NCBI GenBank assembly: GCA_020847095.1
Contig: JADLCR010000072.1
Span: forward strand, 1 to 64,000
Direction of reading: 5' to 3'
DNA from: Oligoflexia bacterium
GTDB taxonomy: Bacteria > Bdellovibrionota > Bdellovibrionia > JABDDW01
DNA: 64,000 bases
Shown here: positions 24,799-34,375 of the stretch, in pieces
Layout of the letters: every line of letters begins with the position of its first letter
Position numbering within the stretch: position 1 is the first letter of the stretch
The notes under the pieces: model-generated
Seen by the model: only the letters and a program-made list of their open reading frames with translations
Told to the model about the DNA's origin: nothing
The model's database searches: none
Program-made: the position numbers and the translations under genes

Positions 24799-25638
24799 TC
24801 ATTTCAGGTGTTTTTTAAACCAGCGCTTCAGTTCTTCAAATACCCTGGGGCGCCCCAATTCATTGTAGATCTCATGAAAATAGCCGTCATAAACAATGAG
24901 CTCTTTATCTGGGGCCTGAAGCTTTTCAAAGAACGCTTCCGTTTTTGGTCGGCTGACAACCAAATCCTCACCGGCTTGCTGAATCAAAATGGGCTGGCGA
25001 ATCTTTTCAGCATTAGCCATTACAAAATCCATCGAGGCCAACATATCGACAAATAACCTTGGGCTAATGCGATCATGGCGCAGGTGATCTTGCCCCAAAG
25101 CCTGAACGACGTCCCAGTCGTGAGTGAGATTCTTATGGGGAATTTCGTTAAACAGCGTGAGGTTTGGCGCCACTTTAGAAAGGAGTTGAGCGCTTTTGCG
25201 TTTCCAGGTGGGAATTTCAACCGTAACTCCCAATAAAGGTGAGCTTAAAGCCACTCCTTTAATGTTCAGATCTGAATGCTTGATTAAGGTCTTCAAAACA
25301 ACGAGGCCACCCAGGGAATGACCCAAAATGAAAATCGGCAACTGAGGATAAAGCCTGCGCATTTCGCCGATAAAAATCATGATGTCTTGAACGAATTCGT
25401 CTAAAGACCCCACTCCACGGCGACCGCTACTTCTTCCATGCCCTCTCAAATCTGACATGCAGAGTTGATACCCCGAACCCTTTAGACCTTCGGCGAGTCG
25501 TCGATAGGATTCACAATGTTCGCCTAAACCGTGTACGCCCACGACTAAGGCCTGCGGTTGCGGCTCAGGCCAGACCTGAAAGAACAAATCTTGTCCGTCG
25601 AACCCGTTAAAATGACCTTCGTTGATCTCAATACTCAT
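24799..25638 (-). CDS. Alpha/beta hydrolase, monoacylglycerol lipase/lysophospholipase-like
   Basis: The 279-aa cytosolic-looking protein has no signal peptide. The oxyanion-hole motif HGLG is at 36-39, RGHGRSSG near 65, and the nucleophile elbow GHSLGG with Ser108. The acid is probably in AGEDLVV and the histidine in YFHEIYNE near the C-terminus. This arrangement matches the monoacylglycerol lipase/lysophospholipase (PldB-like) group, which hydrolyses a single acyl chain from a glycerolipid. The true substrate is not determined. It is divergent from the small exported-protein gene at 25693 and precedes pyrE. Confidence 0.88.
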   Translation of the reverse strand: MSIEINEGHFNGFDGQDLFFQVWPEPQPQALVVGVHGLGEHCESYRRLAEGLKGSGYQLCMSDLRGHGRSSGRRGVGSLDEFVQDIMIFIGEMRRLYPQLPIFILGHSLGGLVVLKTLIKHSDLNIKGVALSSPLLGVTVEIPTWKRKSAQLLSKVAPNLTLFNEIPHKNLTHDWDVVQALGQDHLRHDRISPRLFVDMLASMDFVMANAEKIRQPILIQQAGEDLVVSRPKTEAFFEKLQAPDKELIVYDGYFHEIYNELGRPRVFEELKRWFKKHLK

Positions 25639-25692
25639 ATCATTCAGAAGGTACCATTGAAGTTCGTCTTGCCCAAGGCTAAACTGTTTTAG

Positions 25693-26292
25693 ATGAGCAT
25701 CTTGATTTGGCAGCGACGGCTTTTATTGGCACTTTTGGTTTTTCTAGCTTCTCCGGTTGCATTGGCACAAGCACCAACAGGTCAACCGCAAGATGATTCC
25801 GGATTAAATCCTCATTTTGCATCGATGACGAAAGAAGCCTCGTTCATTTGCGGTGAGTTTTTGCCTAATGCTATTGAAGGCATTTCAGAATTGATGACTC
25901 TTTGTGGTGGACGATTTGGAATGCGGCTTTCACCCGGCACCTTCCTTGAACCCACATTTGTTTCGGGCGCCGGAAAAGGGCAACGCTACACAATGGGTTC
26001 GCTGAGCATTCGCAGCGACTACGCCTTAGATGATTTTATTGGCTCCATGTTTGCCGGCGGTGACATTCATTATGCGACGGCGCCGAATTACCTCGTCACG
26101 CCAACGGGCGAGGAGACTAGGATTTATGCTGGATTCCATGTCGGCGGCGCCATCTGGTGGGAGCTCAATGATGTTTTATATTTACGAACTGATCTAAAAT
26201 TTAATTTCAACCCTGGAAATTCGATGCTCGTCATGCTGGGGATTGTGATGCGCTTTGATCCTGCTTCACAAAACGATCAAGGGAATCAATAA
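25693..26292 (+). CDS. Exported, probable outer-membrane beta-strand-rich protein
   Basis: The 199-aa product has a signal peptide (about 1-26, ending VALAQ). The mature part contains two cysteines and amphipathic strand patterns (RYTMGSLSIRSDYAL, TRIYAGFHVGGAIWWEL, VLYLRTDLKFNFNPG), resembling a small beta-barrel or a fragment of an opacity-like fold. I do not recognise a family. The start lacks an obvious ribosome site. Its last 62 bases overlap the 3' end of the convergent addA-like gene, so either the C-terminal tail is genuinely shared DNA or transcription of one limits the other. Confidence 0.65.
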   Translation: MSILIWQRRLLLALLVFLASPVALAQAPTGQPQDDSGLNPHFASMTKEASFICGEFLPNAIEGISELMTLCGGRFGMRLSPGTFLEPTFVSGAGKGQRYTMGSLSIRSDYALDDFIGSMFAGGDIHYATAPNYLVTPTGEETRIYAGFHVGGAIWWELNDVLYLRTDLKFNFNPGNSMLVMLGIVMRFDPASQNDQGNQ

Positions 26293-29200
26293 TCTCGTTC
26301 TTTGGTCTCAACAAAATACACTTAGTTTCTCCAGCGCTGGGAAAAACAGCTGCCAAATGTATCTTATCCCAAGGCACACCATTTTCAGCTAGTGCCAGGG
26401 CATACAGTTCCAACTGGCGCGCAGCAAGATCAATGCGATCTTGATTGACGCGCAAGGCGCTTTTGTAATCGAGAATCCAACATCGCCCTTGTGAATCAAA
26501 TCCCCAGGCATCGATTTGACCCATGAGCCTTAGACCACTCACCTGAACTTCAAAGGGAAACTCTAAATGACCTTGGCTAATAACTTCCCTAAGTGGAACT
26601 TCTGATTGAGCAAGAGCTCTCTCCAAGTTTGCACGCTTAATTCCAAGGGTGACGCCAAATCGACTTTCCACTTCGCCTATCGCTTCGTCCCACCCTCGGG
26701 CTTCGTAAGAATTAAGGTTTTCAAATAAATAATGCAGGGCTTGACCTTTTTGAATGGCACTGAGTGCGGTTGGGTTCAAAGCGACATTGCGCTCGGTTTC
26801 GCCGGCTATACGACCCACGACTTCGGTTACAGTGAAGTTTCTCGGCTGATTGACTTTGGGTTTTACAAACGTCAGCAAGGGATCCGCCTTTTCTTCAGCC
26901 TTGGTATCAGCAACGGCTTCAAACCGCGCTTCAGATTTCAAACGAATGCGAATTCCGCCGGGGTGGTCTTGATCTTGGGCCAAAAGTGCCGGGTTAAGTC
27001 TTGAATACCAGCTTTTTTTGGATGAGCTCGCTGTCCCAATTAGAGCCAATTGTTCAGCGGCGCGCGTAATCGCCACATAAAATGTACGCATGGATTCTTC
27101 AAATTCTAATTCCAATCGTTGCTCCGCCAATGATTGATGAAGAATGGGCATGTGATACTCTTCGCTGTCTGACCCCATGATTTTGAGACTAAACTCGCCG
27201 TTGTGAGAAATTTCTAAAAATTCGGATTTACCTTTGGTAGGCTTTCCGCATCCGGGGATAATCACGCAATCGAACTTCAGGCCCTTGCTTTTGTGAACAG
27301 TCATTATATTCAATCGATCCGGCTCAATGAAACCGGGGGCCATCGCCTCTCGAGCATCTTCTGCCCGCTCTTCTTTTAGCGTGTCCAAAAAATTCTGTAT
27401 CGAAAAATGCGGCTTAACTTCGGCAGCACGAATTTTTTGGATCAATTTCCTTAAATTAAACTCAGCCGCACCCGAAGGGTCCAATGTAATCCCAAAATCA
27501 AAAACTCCCAGAGATTCTAGGGTTTCTTGAATGACTTGAGAAATCGCTTTGTGTTCGAGATTGGCCCTGGCCTGTTTAAGTATTTTTGTGCCATGGCAGC
27601 TATCCAAAATCTCTGGTTGGCCTTCAAGAAAGGCCCACAATCCCATCTTTTCTTTCTGCCGGCACCAATCAACTAATATTTTGTCTTCAACAAGGCAAAA
27701 CGGCGAACGCAAAAAACTTATTAACGCCACATCGTCTGATGGCCGAATCAAGAATCCTAAAAGTGAAATACAGTCATTGATTTCTTGCCGACTATAAAAC
27801 CCTCCACCCGAATGAACAAAGCACGGAATTCCCATTTGATTGAGACTGCGACCAATCTCTTCACCCTCGCGATTGGTTCGAACAAGAATAGCCATTTGAT
27901 CGAATCCATACCCGAGCTCTCGCCACTCTGAGATCTTTTCAGCAATATAGGGCGTTTCTTGTGATTTCTCCGGAGTTAACCAGAGATCACAACGTACAGA
28001 ATTTTCATAACTCCCTTTTGGCTCAAGCTTCATCATCGGAGGATTCATATTTCTGAAGATTTCGTTAAGCGCTTTTAATAAATCCGGGTGACTTCTGAAA
28101 TTTTGGATCAGTGCTTGCGGCTTAACACCCAAGACCTCTAGTTTTTTTACGACATCCTTAAAAACCCTGACGTCGGCGCCTCTAAACAGATAAATACTCT
28201 GTTGTGGGTCGCCAACAAAATAGGCATTCCAGTTGGGTTTAAAGACCTTCTCCAGCACCTTCATTTGAACCGGGCTCGTGTCTTGAAATTCATCAATAAA
28301 CCAGTGGTCCCAGTCTTGTTGAATTTTTGTTGCCACAGCGGGCGAATCTTGGACGAGCTTTAATGTTAGAGACTCTAAATCGTCAAAGCTTAAAAATCCT
28401 CGCGCTTTCTTCAATTCGGTAAGCTCACGAGCCATTTGATCTGCTAGTTTACCTACCAAGTTCATCAGCCGTTGATGTTCTTCATTGATCGATGGGTCAA
28501 ATCCGGAATCATCCCATTTAGCCTTTAACTCAAAAATAAAATCAAAATCGTCCTTGAGCTCCTCAAACCCTTTGCCGATTTTCCCGGGCTTTCGTACGCC
28601 TTTCAAACAAGCAATCAACTTTTCTCGCATCTCTTCGTAAGTCACACCCGAGTTAACCAAAGGACGCAATTCTCGAATGCGACTGATTTTTTCGTTAATA
28701 GATTCTGAGGCTAAGGTAAAATCTGCAGTCACGAGGCGTTGAATAGCCTCTCTTAGTTTCTCTGCATCTTGCCGAACTAAAACTTTCCAATCTTGAGGCT
28801 GTTTTAGGAGATGGCGACTACTGCTCAGAGCTAGATCCGGCATGAGCGAAACAAGCTGACTAAATTCGTATTGGTCCAAGAGGTCTTCAAATTCCGGCTT
28901 TAGTATTTGCGAAAGCCCCACTTCTCTTAGCAACTTCATAAATTCTGATTGGGTCAGAATCTGAAATCCAGGGTCCAAATCTAAAGCTGAACCATATCGT
29001 CTTAAGACTTGAGCAAAAACCCCGTGAAGCGTTGAAATTTGAAGATCTCTGGTATTGAGCCCGTAATCGGCGAGCCATTGAGGAGCGGTCTTGTCGCGAG
29101 AAATAACCTGTATGACTCTTTCCCGAAGTTCGGCGGTCGCCCTCTCGGTGAAAGTCGTGGCAACAAGCCTTGGGATTCGGTTTTCGGTTTGATAAATATG

Positions 29201-29299
29201 CTTCGCCTTGGCCACAATTTCTTTGGCCAAACTTTCGGTTTTACCCGTTCCCGCTCCGGCTTGAACGATAGTTGTTAAAGCAGGTGTTCGGCTCGACAC
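26231..29299 (-). CDS. addA: UvrD-type helicase/exonuclease, AddA-like subunit
   Basis: This is an SF1A helicase with a C-terminal RecB-family nuclease. It has Walker A QAGAGTGKTES near the N-terminus, ATTFTERATAELRERV (motif Ia), DEFQDTSPVQ (motif II), GDPQQSIYLFRGAD (motif III), IMTVHKSKGLKF (motif V), TFYVAITRAAEQ (motif VI), and ILDYKSALR with GQIDAWG (nuclease motif) near the end. With the adjacent AddB-like protein it should resect double-strand breaks for RecA recombination. I chose the GTG at 29299: GGAGG lies five bases upstream, and this shortens the overlap with addB to 25 bases. An ATG nine codons earlier (29326) is the alternative. The length is 1022 aa. Confidence 0.9.
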   Translation of the reverse strand: MSSRTPALTTIVQAGAGTGKTESLAKEIVAKAKHIYQTENRIPRLVATTFTERATAELRERVIQVISRDKTAPQWLADYGLNTRDLQISTLHGVFAQVLRRYGSALDLDPGFQILTQSEFMKLLREVGLSQILKPEFEDLLDQYEFSQLVSLMPDLALSSSRHLLKQPQDWKVLVRQDAEKLREAIQRLVTADFTLASESINEKISRIRELRPLVNSGVTYEEMREKLIACLKGVRKPGKIGKGFEELKDDFDFIFELKAKWDDSGFDPSINEEHQRLMNLVGKLADQMARELTELKKARGFLSFDDLESLTLKLVQDSPAVATKIQQDWDHWFIDEFQDTSPVQMKVLEKVFKPNWNAYFVGDPQQSIYLFRGADVRVFKDVVKKLEVLGVKPQALIQNFRSHPDLLKALNEIFRNMNPPMMKLEPKGSYENSVRCDLWLTPEKSQETPYIAEKISEWRELGYGFDQMAILVRTNREGEEIGRSLNQMGIPCFVHSGGGFYSRQEINDCISLLGFLIRPSDDVALISFLRSPFCLVEDKILVDWCRQKEKMGLWAFLEGQPEILDSCHGTKILKQARANLEHKAISQVIQETLESLGVFDFGITLDPSGAAEFNLRKLIQKIRAAEVKPHFSIQNFLDTLKEERAEDAREAMAPGFIEPDRLNIMTVHKSKGLKFDCVIIPGCGKPTKGKSEFLEISHNGEFSLKIMGSDSEEYHMPILHQSLAEQRLELEFEESMRTFYVAITRAAEQLALIGTASSSKKSWYSRLNPALLAQDQDHPGGIRIRLKSEARFEAVADTKAEEKADPLLTFVKPKVNQPRNFTVTEVVGRIAGETERNVALNPTALSAIQKGQALHYLFENLNSYEARGWDEAIGEVESRFGVTLGIKRANLERALAQSEVPLREVISQGHLEFPFEVQVSGLRLMGQIDAWGFDSQGRCWILDYKSALRVNQDRIDLAARQLELYALALAENGVPWDKIHLAAVFPSAGETKCILLRPKNEIIDSLDRFVKQDQSASQSPA

Positions 29300-32055
29300 G
29301 ATAGCCTCCAATGACAGCGCCCACATTCTTTTTTCTTATAATCTTTTGGATTGGGAGAAAAATCTCCCGATTCAAAAGCCTTGAATGCCGAAACCAGCTC
29401 TTTTTCAATTCGGTCGAAGTGCTCGATGAGCTCCTCTTCTTCAAACGTTGGTATTTCGAAAAACTCCGCGGGATTTAGCGGGCCATGTGATGCGTTTTGT
29501 TTGAGAAACCCCTCTTTTCGGCTTAGCTTCTTTAGCAAATAGTACTGGGCGCCAACAACTTCAACTTTAGAATCTAAAATCGCAGGGGCCGCGAGTCCCG
29601 CTTCAACAGCTTTGGCATACAAAAATAACTGAAATTCGCCGTATTTGGCCCAGCTCGCTAACGGGCCACCAGCTGAAGATCCGGTCTTATAATCTAAAAT
29701 GACTGCCGTCTTTCCTTGGTCATCCACATCGATACGATCGATGAAGCCGCTAAAGGCCGCCTGTTCTTGGTTTTTTTGATCTCGAGAAAGCTTAATCCCC
29801 GAGTCCGACCACCCAACAAAGCCTTTTAAAGGAATTTCGTGCTCGAGAGTTTTGAAGTGGGGATATTTTTTTCGCATTTCGATTTCACGCTGCACAAATC
29901 TAAAAATCACACGACTCATGCGGTAGTTAACCGATTCCCAGAGCGGACCGCTGAGAGCCTTTTGAATAGGGTCAGCCTGATCAATCAAATCGCTGATTCT
30001 TACCTGATCCCAGGCATCAAGCGGCGGATTTTCGAAAATGCTCTCGATGATTTGATGCACCCACTGACCCTTTTTAAGAGCGTTCGGCTCCAGGTCGGCG
30101 TCGGGATCTTCACGAAGCTTGAGCAAGGCCTCGGCAAAGAAAATGAACGGACAATTCCAGAGCTTTTCCAAATTTGATGCCCCAAAACGAATGCTCTGGC
30201 GAGCCGGATCGATTTGAATCTTTCTTGTTCCTTCTAATTCGCTTTTAACATTTAGGTACTGTCGATTCTTAGTTCCTTCGGGTTCTAATCGCATGGTTTC
30301 GAAATACTTTTGCACGGACTTATCCGAAATGTTTTCTTGCAGACGCACCCATTGATTACGAATATGCGCATCCACTTGGTCGGCCGGGCGATCCAAACGC
30401 GCGGCAAGTTTTAACCAAAAAATGCCCGGACTTACAGTCCGCCCTTCGCCATCTTCCATCGGGCAGCTCACGATCATGGTCTCCCAAGGACCAGAACTAA
30501 GCCAGGTGAGCAATCGATCGTTGAGTCCCACAGCCGTTGGACTGAGATCAAATCCCAGCTGTTTCAGTTGGAGAAGTTGCTTCGAACTTAAGTGAGGTTT
30601 AAGAACTGACGCATCTTTAGAATCTACACAACCCAACACAATAAGGTGAGTCGCTGGCACGTCGTCAGCAGATCCTAAGTCTAAGAGCCAAATACCTTTT
30701 GAATCCGCAGGCTGAGCCACGAAATTAGATTGGGCTACGAGTTTTGCCCAGCAATCGACCCAATCCGAAAATGGACGATCGTCTTCTGGGCACTCAAGCT
30801 GAAGCTGAGTCATTGCCTGATAGATCGCCTTAACAATGGCCGGCTCTTGTGGAATCCCAATTTCATTGCAGATTTCGAAAACTGACTCTTGAAAAGATTT
30901 TCTCGAGATCTCCCGACGGTTCCATTTTTGGATCCAACGCAAAACTTGGCTCTTTACGGCTGCATTTGGAATCTGCTCGACCTGAGAAATGGGTCTGGCC
31001 AAGTGAGGATCAATCGCTTCAGCAAAACATAAACAGAGGGACTCTTTCTGAATTCTTCCTGATGATAATCTCAAAGCCGCAAGCAGTCTTTGAACCCACA
31101 AAAGTCCTTGCACTGGGTACTCAATCGCCCGGTTGATACTCATTCCTTCAAATCCCAAATCATGAGCAATCAAGTCTTCGTAAGCTGAAATATCAATGGC
31201 AAGAACGGCGATATTTGTCGGAGCAATGCCTTGTTTCACCCATTGAGATATTTGGCTAGCCGCATTTCGAGCTTCGCTCAACGTTGATGAATGACGCCAC
31301 AGACTTAACTCCGCCGTGGCCTTAGTCATGGTCAACTCTGTTTCTGACACTTGGGTCGCCCCAACGGCCATTTGAAAGTAACTCGAAAGCCCTTTCTCAT
31401 GAAGTTCATTCTCGCCACTGGCCGGAATGACCATCGACACATCGTGGTTTCGAGATAAGGTTAAAATGAGGTCGCGTTCGGAGGGTCTTAAATCGTAAGC
31501 CAAATCAAAATAGATTTTCTTTGCCGGCAATCGATGCTCCCCCTGCCAATGGGTGAGAATGATGGGCGCCATGAACCACGGAATACGTCGCTGAGATTGG
31601 ACGTACTCCAGAAACTGGGGGGCCAACAAGAGAACCTCGGGCAAAAGCGGCGCCTCTGCAGAAACCTCTAATTCATTTACAATTTCGTTGTAATCGTGAT
31701 GTCCGAGAATGCCCCCCAACTCTTGAAGGCCAGAAATAAATGTCTTTGAAGCACCCGGTCGGGTGAGCCACTTTTTAATGGGATGCATTTCTAGAAATTT
31801 TTTTGTTAGGAATTCAGTCCCTACGGGTCCAATCACTGTAAGGCCTGGATCCGTCTTTTTGAGCAAATGGCGCCATAACTCGGAAGCGCGCATGACAGGT
31901 TCGCCAAAGACTCCAGATCGAGTTTCAAAAATTCGATTTTTAAGAAATGTCTTACTCTTAACATCGGAAACAACCCAAAGATCGGTGTCACAATTGAATT
32001 TTTCCCATACACCGCTTTTGTTGGACAGAGACCCTGCCCACAAGATATTTAGCAT
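29275..32055 (-). CDS. addB: RecB-family nuclease with Fe-S cysteines, AddB-like subunit
   Basis: The 926-aa protein has a C-terminal PD-(D/E)XK nuclease domain (GFIDRIDVDDQG, then VILDYKTGS). It also has four cysteines arranged as in AddB: Cys635 (LWNCPF) and the C-terminal C911-x2-C-x5-C920, which would hold a 4Fe-4S cluster. The N-terminal two thirds resemble a degenerate helicase lacking an intact Walker A. It pairs with the overlapping addA-like gene downstream. The start ATG (32055) is only three bases from the divergent DUF503 start, so its promoter or leader must lie inside that gene. The family call is good; the subunit name follows from architecture and adjacency. Confidence 0.85.
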   Translation of the reverse strand: MLNILWAGSLSNKSGVWEKFNCDTDLWVVSDVKSKTFLKNRIFETRSGVFGEPVMRASELWRHLLKKTDPGLTVIGPVGTEFLTKKFLEMHPIKKWLTRPGASKTFISGLQELGGILGHHDYNEIVNELEVSAEAPLLPEVLLLAPQFLEYVQSQRRIPWFMAPIILTHWQGEHRLPAKKIYFDLAYDLRPSERDLILTLSRNHDVSMVIPASGENELHEKGLSSYFQMAVGATQVSETELTMTKATAELSLWRHSSTLSEARNAASQISQWVKQGIAPTNIAVLAIDISAYEDLIAHDLGFEGMSINRAIEYPVQGLLWVQRLLAALRLSSGRIQKESLCLCFAEAIDPHLARPISQVEQIPNAAVKSQVLRWIQKWNRREISRKSFQESVFEICNEIGIPQEPAIVKAIYQAMTQLQLECPEDDRPFSDWVDCWAKLVAQSNFVAQPADSKGIWLLDLGSADDVPATHLIVLGCVDSKDASVLKPHLSSKQLLQLKQLGFDLSPTAVGLNDRLLTWLSSGPWETMIVSCPMEDGEGRTVSPGIFWLKLAARLDRPADQVDAHIRNQWVRLQENISDKSVQKYFETMRLEPEGTKNRQYLNVKSELEGTRKIQIDPARQSIRFGASNLEKLWNCPFIFFAEALLKLREDPDADLEPNALKKGQWVHQIIESIFENPPLDAWDQVRISDLIDQADPIQKALSGPLWESVNYRMSRVIFRFVQREIEMRKKYPHFKTLEHEIPLKGFVGWSDSGIKLSRDQKNQEQAAFSGFIDRIDVDDQGKTAVILDYKTGSSAGGPLASWAKYGEFQLFLYAKAVEAGLAAPAILDSKVEVVGAQYYLLKKLSRKEGFLKQNASHGPLNPAEFFEIPTFEEEELIEHFDRIEKELVSAFKAFESGDFSPNPKDYKKKECGRCHWRLSCRAEHLL

Positions 32056-32058
32056 GGT

Positions 32059-32379
32059 ATGGTTATCTCAGCAATTCGACTGGCATTTCAAGTAAGTCCT
32101 GGGGGTGAGAGTCCAAAAGCCCTAGCCCAAAAAATAAAAGACCGTGTGTGGAGTAAGTTTCGAGCTTCGGTCGCTGAGGTCCCGTCGCCAGGATCATCAG
32201 AAATCGTTATTGGGATTTCATTAGTTGGATCTGACGAAAAGCAGGTTCGTGACCGCTCAGATAAGCTCATTCGCGATCTCAGAGATTGGACAGAAACCGA
32301 ACTTATTTCTGACGAAACCGAAGTCATCCGCTACGCCGACATTGAGGCGGAGCGGGACTTCGAAAAATTCAATCCTTAG
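32059..32379 (+). CDS. DUF503 (YlxP-like) small protein
   Basis: This 106-aa cytosolic protein matches the DUF503 family pattern: an MVISAIRLAFQV start, a KIKDRVWSKFRASVAEV helix-strand, and EIVIGISLVGSDEKQVRDRSDKLIRDL, with a ferredoxin-like beta-alpha-beta fold expected. The Bacillus member YlxP sits in the translation/ribosome-maturation operon, but no such genes are here. The start matches the family N-terminus exactly. It is divergent from addB with just three bases between the two ATGs. Its stop overlaps the stop of the convergent lipoprotein gene by four bases. The function is unknown in the family. Confidence 0.8.
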   Translation: MVISAIRLAFQVSPGGESPKALAQKIKDRVWSKFRASVAEVPSPGSSEIVIGISLVGSDEKQVRDRSDKLIRDLRDWTETELISDETEVIRYADIEAERDFEKFNP

Positions 32380-33089
32380 TGGTTTGTCGCCAAATACGTC
32401 GCCAGGTTTGAAACTATCGTGGCGGGGTCGCTGCTTCCGTTGGTGATGTCTTTTAAAATCTTGCACGGATTATTGCTATCCGTTGAAGCGTTGTCGGAAG
32501 GGTCCGCACAGGCCGATGATTGGGCCGTTGTAATAGCCGAGGCCAGAGCTTGCTTTTCGGCAGCGCTACAGCCACCGGCGCAGTTGTTGATTTTGGTGTA
32601 AACTTGATCGGCCGTATCTGAGGCCGAAATATTGAGAGCTCCAAGGGAAGTGGCCATCACCGTCGAAACGTGGATCATTGAAGCCACCGTTTGAATTCCC
32701 GTCGAGCCCGTGCCCGCAGCAATATTAACCCCATTTTGGGAAATAGTCGTGTTGGTGACGATGAGTACCGGAAATCCTGCGGTCAAACCATCTCTATTGG
32801 TGCCGGCCGAGGCCTTGATGGCATTTGCGAAATCTGCGATTCGAGCCAGTTTTTGATTTTCAATAAGGAATATGCCAAATCGGATCCGATTCGCTTCGGG
32901 TGTATTGACACTTCCTAATTGGGCTGAACAAGCCGCCACATCCGACTGCGCCTGCGCAGCATTGGTGAATGCGACTTTTGCCGCATTGTCTAAACATGAT
33001 CGGGCTTTTTGAATTTTATCGTCGTCGCCCGTTTCGCAACCCGAAACCACCAGTGCCATCACCAAAAATCCGAGTAGATGCTTGTTCAT
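32376..33089 (-). CDS. Cysteine-containing lipoprotein near the TraF-like cluster
   Basis: The start at 33089 is chosen because GGGGGA lies six bases upstream and the frame opens straight into a lipoprotein signal (MNKHLLGFLVMALVVSGC). A longer frame from 33167 would bury the signal. The 237-aa protein has an N-terminal helical region with cysteines (ARSCLDNAAK, VAACSAQLG) and a C-terminal half rich in Ser/Thr/Asn/Asp with NNCAGGCS, SSACADPSDN and NNPCKIL, so disulfides are likely. I do not recognise a family. It resembles in layout the lipoprotein at 34376 and is divergent from the first TraF-like gene. Surface or periplasmic location is inferred. Confidence 0.75.
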   Translation of the reverse strand: MNKHLLGFLVMALVVSGCETGDDDKIQKARSCLDNAAKVAFTNAAQAQSDVAACSAQLGSVNTPEANRIRFGIFLIENQKLARIADFANAIKASAGTNRDGLTAGFPVLIVTNTTISQNGVNIAAGTGSTGIQTVASMIHVSTVMATSLGALNISASDTADQVYTKINNCAGGCSAAEKQALASAITTAQSSACADPSDNASTDSNNPCKILKDITNGSSDPATIVSNLATYLATNH

Positions 33090-33252
33090 TAGAAATCCCC
33101 CTATTTTTGCAACCCCTTCAGTGTACCAAATACTTTGTGCCAACTGAACCAAGTCCGGGCGTGCCAATGCATTTGTTTTTTGCCAATTCTCGACAAAAGC
33201 CCAGCCAATTGCTTGACGTCATAATTTTTCAGGAAGTGCCGATCTTTTAGTC

Positions 33253-34323
33253 ATGATGCTGAAATGGATTTTGGCTCTAATTGTCTTAGCCTTCTCTCCC
33301 TCTCTTCTGGTTGCTCAAGAGATAAAGCCATTTTTTCGCGGTGTCCGTTCCCAGGCAATGGGCGGGGCGGGAATTGGAATTGTGAACGACGAGTCGGCCC
33401 TATGGATCAATCCCGCTGGACTAGGAAAAATACGAGGTCCCTATTTTGCTCTCGTTAACGCCGAATTAGAAGCCAACTACGATACCAATGTCGCCATTTC
33501 CGGCAACCTGACTTCGGGACTCACCCTTCAGGGGCTACTGAATATGGCCAGACAGAATCCCCAAAAACCTCTGCATCTCAAAATTCAAACTCTGCCCACT
33601 TTTATCACGACAAACTTTGCAATTGGCGCTTATGCCAACTACACCGCGGATGGCGAATACAACCCGACAACGAATATTTTCCAGCTCGACTACACCAATG
33701 ATTACGCACTGGGAATCGGATACTGTTTAAGGCTCTGGGAAGGGCGTATTAAAATCGCCGCCACTGGAAAGCTTATCAACCGAGTTTACGTTTCTCAGCC
33801 CGTCAACGGAGCCATGACCAACTTAGAGGCTTCGACATTTGCATCTGAAGGAACGGGCGCAGGATGGGATGGCGCGCTGATGCTTTCAGCTCCGGTCGCT
33901 TGGCTCCCGTCGGTAACGGCTGTTGCGCACGATATTGGAAAAACTAAGTTTAATCTGGGGAGCGGCTACTTTTTCAAACCAGCGACTCGACCGCCGGATA
34001 TCAATCAGAGCATTGATGTCGCTTTAAGTGTCTTTCCCATTCTTTCAAATAAAGTACGTTCAAGTTTTACTGTGGAATATCGTGATGTGCAAAATCAAGA
34101 ACGACAAGACATCTATCGCCGCATTCACGCTGGGGCCGAATTTAATATTAACGACACGTTTTACCTTCGTGGCGGGATGAACCAACGGTATTACACCGCC
34201 GGAATTGAGCTCGCCATTTTGCGACAACAGATTCAAGTCTCGACTTACGGTGAGGAAATAGGAGTTTATCCGAACATCCGAGAAGATCGCCGGTTCATCG
34301 TCCAGTACGGATTACGATTTTAG
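33253..34323 (+). CDS. TraF/PorV-like outer-membrane protein, paralog 1
   Basis: The 356-aa protein has a signal peptide (about 1-21, ending LLVAQ) and the N-terminal signature of the TraF_2/PorV/FadL-like barrels: RSQAMGGAGIGIVNDESALWINPAGLGKI. Alternating strands follow throughout. The C-terminus carries the motif TYGEEIG...REDRRFIVQYGLRF, ending in phenylalanine as expected for barrel assembly. The same features recur in the two neighbours at 35239 and 36360. The substrate or partner is unknown, and F-plasmid TraF function should not be inferred. The start is one of two tandem ATGs. No good ribosome site is visible. Confidence 0.8.
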   Translation: MMLKWILALIVLAFSPSLLVAQEIKPFFRGVRSQAMGGAGIGIVNDESALWINPAGLGKIRGPYFALVNAELEANYDTNVAISGNLTSGLTLQGLLNMARQNPQKPLHLKIQTLPTFITTNFAIGAYANYTADGEYNPTTNIFQLDYTNDYALGIGYCLRLWEGRIKIAATGKLINRVYVSQPVNGAMTNLEASTFASEGTGAGWDGALMLSAPVAWLPSVTAVAHDIGKTKFNLGSGYFFKPATRPPDINQSIDVALSVFPILSNKVRSSFTVEYRDVQNQERQDIYRRIHAGAEFNINDTFYLRGGMNQRYYTAGIELAILRQQIQVSTYGEEIGVYPNIREDRRFIVQYGLRF

Positions 34324-34375
34324 ACGTCAAAGGTTTGTCGGAAATCTTAGGGCCTTTTTGCACTACAATGTAAGT

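Noticed and set aside
33214..33221. TGACGTCA palindrome upstream of TraF-like paralog 1
   Set aside because: It matches a eukaryotic CRE site by chance; an 8-base palindrome has no special meaning here without other copies.
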